Shown one piece after another: positions 6,613 to 8,659 of a stretch of 8,659 nt of DNA. The translations under genes and the position numbers were made by a program. Each line of letters starts with the position of its first letter. Within the stretch, counting starts at the first letter, position 1. A model generated the notes under the pieces. It was not told the origin of the DNA. It made no database searches and saw nothing but the letters and a program-made list of their open reading frames with translations. The stretch lies in the NCBI GenBank assembly GCA_003132865.1, contig PKYZ01000769.1, positions 1-8,659 of the forward strand. Reading direction: 5' to 3'. The DNA is from Bryobacterales bacterium. GTDB lineage: Bacteria > Acidobacteriota > Terriglobia > Bryobacterales > Bryobacteraceae.

Positions 6613-7338
6613 TTAGCCGCCGCGGCCCGGCGGGGTAGAAGTGCTGGCAGGCTGAATGCCTGCGCCACCGAATATGCGCTGCGCCGTCGCCAGCCGGATC
6701 TGCGCGATCTCACGGCCCGCTGCCCGCACCGCATCGAGCACTTCCGGCGGCGCTGTTTGGGGGCTCCCGCTGGCGAAGGGCGGTTCCGGCGCGTACTGCA
6801 TGGCAAGCTGGATCTGCTGGGCCAGGCGGTCGCCGCGCAACAGGGAAACCAGGCGCAGCGCTCCATCGATGCCGGCGGTCACCCCGGCGGCGCTAACGTG
6901 TTCGCCGTCCACCACAACGCGTTCGTCCGTGGGTATCGCGCCGAAGTATTCCAGAAGATGAAAGGCGGCCCAATGCGTGTTGGCGCGTACCCCCTTCAGC
7001 AGCCCGGCGGCCCCGCAGAGCAGGGCTCCGGTGCAGACCGAGAAGACGTATGTGGCGTGCGCCGCTTGGGTGCGAATGAACGAGAGAACCGCCTCATCGT
7101 CCATCAACTGCTCTTGTCCCCAGCCGCCGGGCACTACCAGCACGTCCAGTTGGGGCGCTTCGGCGAACGTCATCTCCGGCGTCAGAATCAGGCCTTTGAT
7201 GTCTCGCACGGGGGCCTTGTCTTTCCAGAGCACGTGAAACCGGGCGCCGGGAATGCGCGACAACACTTCGAATGGACCGGTGAAGTCCATCTGATCCATG
7301 CGGGGAAAGACGATGGCGCCGATCTCGATAGGATCCAT
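6613..7338 (-). CDS. Isonitrile hydratase-like DJ-1/ThiJ/PfpI-family protein
   Basis: A 241-residue cytosolic protein of the DJ-1/PfpI (class I glutamine amidotransferase-like) superfamily. It closely resembles Pseudomonas putida isonitrile hydratase InhA, which hydrates isonitriles to N-substituted formamides. The InhA catalytic residues D17, C101 and T102 correspond here to D18 (MDFTGP), C102 and T103 (FSVCTGALL), shifted by one. Other family blocks are present: LDVLVVPGGWG (64-74), RANTHWAAFHLL, VTAGIDGALRL and QYAPEPPFASGSP. Where relatives have a GGG stretch before ITAGIDFAL, this protein has SAAGVTAGIDGAL, a modest deviation. The start is ATG 7338 (MDPIEIGAIVFP); an in-frame upstream start at 7371 would add 11 residues not expected in the family. 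The tail after about residue 228 (TSTPPGRGG) is low complexity. It is divergent from the response regulator, with a 111-base shared upstream region. The true substrate is unproven; relatives include AraC-linked amidase-like proteins. Confidence 0.9.
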   Translation of the reverse strand: MDPIEIGAIVFPRMDQMDFTGPFEVLSRIPGARFHVLWKDKAPVRDIKGLILTPEMTFAEAPQLDVLVVPGGWGQEQLMDDEAVLSFIRTQAAHATYVFSVCTGALLCGAAGLLKGVRANTHWAAFHLLEYFGAIPTDERVVVDGEHVSAAGVTAGIDGALRLVSLLRGDRLAQQIQLAMQYAPEPPFASGSPQTAPPEVLDAVRAAGREIAQIRLATAQRIFGGAGIQPASTSTPPGRGG

Positions 7339-7358
7339 ATTACAAAAGGTACCGCATG

Positions 7359-7382
7359 GCCGGGCTTGCATCGAGGCCCGGC
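7359..7382. repeat. Short GC-rich inverted repeat in the divergent upstream region
   Basis: GCCGGGC at 7359-7365 pairs with GCCCGGC at 7376-7382 around a 10-base loop. It lies just upstream of the ThiJ/PfpI-like start. It could be an operator or a 5' leader hairpin; there is no direct evidence for either. Confidence 0.4.
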
Positions 7383-7402
7383 ATCGTGCAGAATGGCAGC
7401 TA

Positions 7403-7430
7403 TGTGGCGCACGCTATAGCGTGCGCCACA
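7403..7430. promoter_or_regulatory. Perfect 28-bp palindrome in the divergent promoter region
   Basis: Each 12-base arm reads TGTGGCGCACGC toward a central TATA, with no mismatch across 28 bp. It ends directly before a GGAG (7431-7434) upstream of the response-regulator ATG at 7450. It may be an operator, an RNA hairpin that hides the ribosome site, or one copy of a dispersed palindromic repeat. The sequence alone cannot decide. Confidence 0.6.
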
Positions 7431-7449
7431 GGAGTCCACAGGCATCCCG

Positions 7450-8145
7450 ATGGCTAAGAAAATCGCAATTGTGGAAGACGAAGCGGAGCTGGCCGCGTTG
7501 CTGGACTACAATCTGACCCGCGGCGGTTATCAGGCTTACGTGCTCTCCGGCAACAAGGGTGCCCTGAAGGACCTGGAAGCCTGGAAGCCGGACCTGATCG
7601 TGCTGGACGTGATGCTGCCGGGAGACGATGGGTTCGAGCTTTGCCGCCAGATTCGCCAGTCGCCCGTCCTGGCGCGTACGCCCGTGCTCTTTCTTACCGC
7701 CCGCTCCGACGAAGTCGATCGGGTGCTGGGGCTGGAGATCGGCGGCGACGATTACATGACCAAACCGTTCAGCCCGCGCGAACTGGTGGCCCGGGTGAAG
7801 GCCCACCTGCGCCGCGCCGAGCGTGACGAGGAGGAAGATACCGCGGTGGAGGCCGGGCCGTTTAAGCTGGACCGCGGCGCTCACCGCGTTTTTCTGCGCG
7901 AACGCGAATTGAATCTGACATCCACCGAATACAAGCTGCTGGAGTTCTTTCTGACGCACGCTGGCCGTGCATACAGCCGCGACCAGCTTCTGGAGGAGGT
8001 TTGGGGCCAGCAGCGTTTCGTCACGCCGCGGACGGTGGATGTCCACATCCGGCGCCTGCGGGAGCACATCGAAGCGGAGCCGGACAATCCGCGCTACCTA
8101 ACCACCGTCCGCGGATTTGGATACCGGTTCGAAGGGCTCCCGTAA
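7450..8145 (+). CDS. PhoB/OmpR-family two-component response regulator
   Basis: A 231-residue DNA-binding response regulator. The receiver domain (about 1-120) has all key residues: acidic pocket D10-E11, phospho-acceptor D53 (VLDVMLPGDDG), switch T83 and Y102, and K105 (KPF). A short acidic linker (ERDEEEDTAVE) leads to an OmpR/PhoB winged helix (about 134-231) with LTSTEYKLLEFFLTHAG, the recognition-helix region TPRTVDVHIRRLREHIE, and the C-terminal hairpin TTVRGFGYRFEG. It is probably activated by phosphorylation from a sensor kinase, but none is adjacent: the next gene is a HicB-type protein and the upstream gene is divergent. The ATG at 7450 fits the family start (MAKKIAIVEDE). The GGAG before it is 15 bases away, further than usual, and a 28-bp palindrome lies just upstream. 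PhoB-like phosphate control is possible but cannot be told from sequence alone. Confidence 0.95.
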   Translation: MAKKIAIVEDEAELAALLDYNLTRGGYQAYVLSGNKGALKDLEAWKPDLIVLDVMLPGDDGFELCRQIRQSPVLARTPVLFLTARSDEVDRVLGLEIGGDDYMTKPFSPRELVARVKAHLRRAERDEEEDTAVEAGPFKLDRGAHRVFLRERELNLTSTEYKLLEFFLTHAGRAYSRDQLLEEVWGQQRFVTPRTVDVHIRRLREHIEAEPDNPRYLTTVRGFGYRFEGLP

Positions 8146-8155
8146 AATCACCGAA

Positions 8156-8175
8156 TCGGGTCCTGGAGGACCCGA
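8156..8175 (+). terminator. Hairpin after the response regulator, possible weak terminator
   Basis: TCGGGTCC and GGACCCGA form a perfect 8-bp stem with a TGGA loop, 11 bases after the response-regulator stop. No T run follows, so it is not a classic intrinsic terminator. It might stabilise the 3' end or attenuate reading into the hicB-like gene. Confidence 0.4.
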
Positions 8176-8211
8176 GCAGACCTAGCTAGAGATTCGAAAG
8201 GCGGACCTCTG

Positions 8212-8649
8212 ATGTTCAACGCGAGTTATCCTGCAAGCTTCCTACCCGAGGGCAACGGCAAGGGATTGCACGTGCGGTTCCCGGATCTCCCCGAAGCGCT
8301 CACCAGTGGAGACGACCTCGAAGATACGCTGGTGCAAGCTGCGGACTGCCTGGCGGAAGCCGTTGCCGGCCGGATCGCCCGCGGCGATGAGATTCCTCCG
8401 CCGTCCAAGGCTAAACGCGGCCAGCACCTCATCGGCGTTCCGCTCTACCTTGCGCCGAAGCTGGCGTTATACCTTGCTATGCGTGAACGTGGCATACCAA
8501 ACACCGAGATTGCCAGGCGTCTGCGCGTGAGCGAAACTGTGGTACGCCGCATGTTGAACCCGAAGCACGATACTAAACCGGAAAAGATTCAGGCCGCGTT
8601 GGTTGCGTTGGGCAAGCGCATTGTGGTGACATTCGAAGACGCCGCGTGA
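8212..8649 (+). CDS. hicB: HicB-family antitoxin with C-terminal helix-turn-helix
   Basis: A 145-residue protein matching HicB antitoxins of HicAB type II toxin-antitoxin systems. HicB normally binds and blocks the HicA mRNA interferase and represses its own operon. Residues 1-65 form the partial RNase H-like HicB fold (YPASFLPEG, HVRFPDLPEALTSGDD, QAADCLAEAV). Residues about 85-145 carry a helix-turn-helix (NTEIARRLRVSETVVRRML) and a KIQAALVALGKRIVV tail. The ATG at 8212 has an AAAGGCGGA site (about 8197-8205) at good spacing. No hicA is visible: only 66 bases separate it from the response regulator, and the window ends 10 bases after its TGA. The toxin may follow outside the window (reverse gene order) or be absent, leaving a solitary regulator. 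The family assignment is firm; its toxin partner is unknown. Confidence 0.92.
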   Translation: MFNASYPASFLPEGNGKGLHVRFPDLPEALTSGDDLEDTLVQAADCLAEAVAGRIARGDEIPPPSKAKRGQHLIGVPLYLAPKLALYLAMRERGIPNTEIARRLRVSETVVRRMLNPKHDTKPEKIQAALVALGKRIVVTFEDAA

Positions 8650-8659
8650 GATCGCCCCC

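Noticed and set aside
6490..7419. Plus-strand open frame of 309 codons opposite the ThiJ/PfpI-like gene
   Set aside because: Shadow frame; the minus strand carries the catalytic D18, C102 and T103 blocks of the isonitrile hydratase family.
7414..8067. Minus-strand open frame of 217 codons opposite the response regulator
   Set aside because: Shadow of a clear receiver plus winged-helix gene.
1..8659. CRISPR array, tRNA, rRNA or prophage genes
   Set aside because: No regularly spaced direct repeats, no cloverleaf or rRNA-like sequence, and no phage structural or integrase motifs were seen on either strand.

Overview
The window most likely comes from an acidobacterium of the Solibacter/Bryobacter group. 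The main evidence is a gene ending in the TIGR03437 domain (the 'Solibacter uncharacterized C-terminal domain') behind SBBP-type beta-propeller repeats. High GC content and the style of the CcmC protein agree with this. The assignment is inference; there is no rRNA or phylogenetic marker beyond a partial priA.

Left half (1-4329) is a minus-strand block. In transcription order it holds a DinB/YfiT-like protein (4326-3802); a ccmC heme-export gene (3800-3130) broken by one missing G inside its tryptophan-rich WWD motif; a membrane diguanylate cyclase (3111-1696) that has lost almost all of its periplasmic sensor domain and starts 18 bases after the ccmC stop, in the same frame; and priA (1615 to beyond the left edge). 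DinB and ccmC are separated by one base, so they are probably co-transcribed.

Middle (4346-6473) is a graveyard of gene remains. It starts with a short remnant matching the 3' part of the isonitrile-hydratase-like gene found intact at 6613-7338. This abuts an N-terminally truncated SBBP/TIGR03437 gene carrying two compensating frameshifts and two amber stops. A 143-bp element with perfect 23-bp terminal inverted repeats and a 7-bp target duplication sits in the last domain. Removing the element plus one target copy (150 bp) rejoins the domain in frame through to a proper stop at 6471-6473.

Right half (6613-8649) holds an intact isonitrile-hydratase/ThiJ-PfpI-like gene (minus strand), a divergent promoter region with a perfect 28-bp palindrome, a PhoB/OmpR-type response regulator without an adjacent kinase, and a HicB-type antitoxin with no hicA visible.

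I found no clear new defence system or pathway. The most interesting signals are the small non-autonomous mobile element, the rearrangement scars, and the broken or altered ccmC. Two of the frame lesions sit at runs of five G, so sequencing error must be excluded before calling those genes dead.
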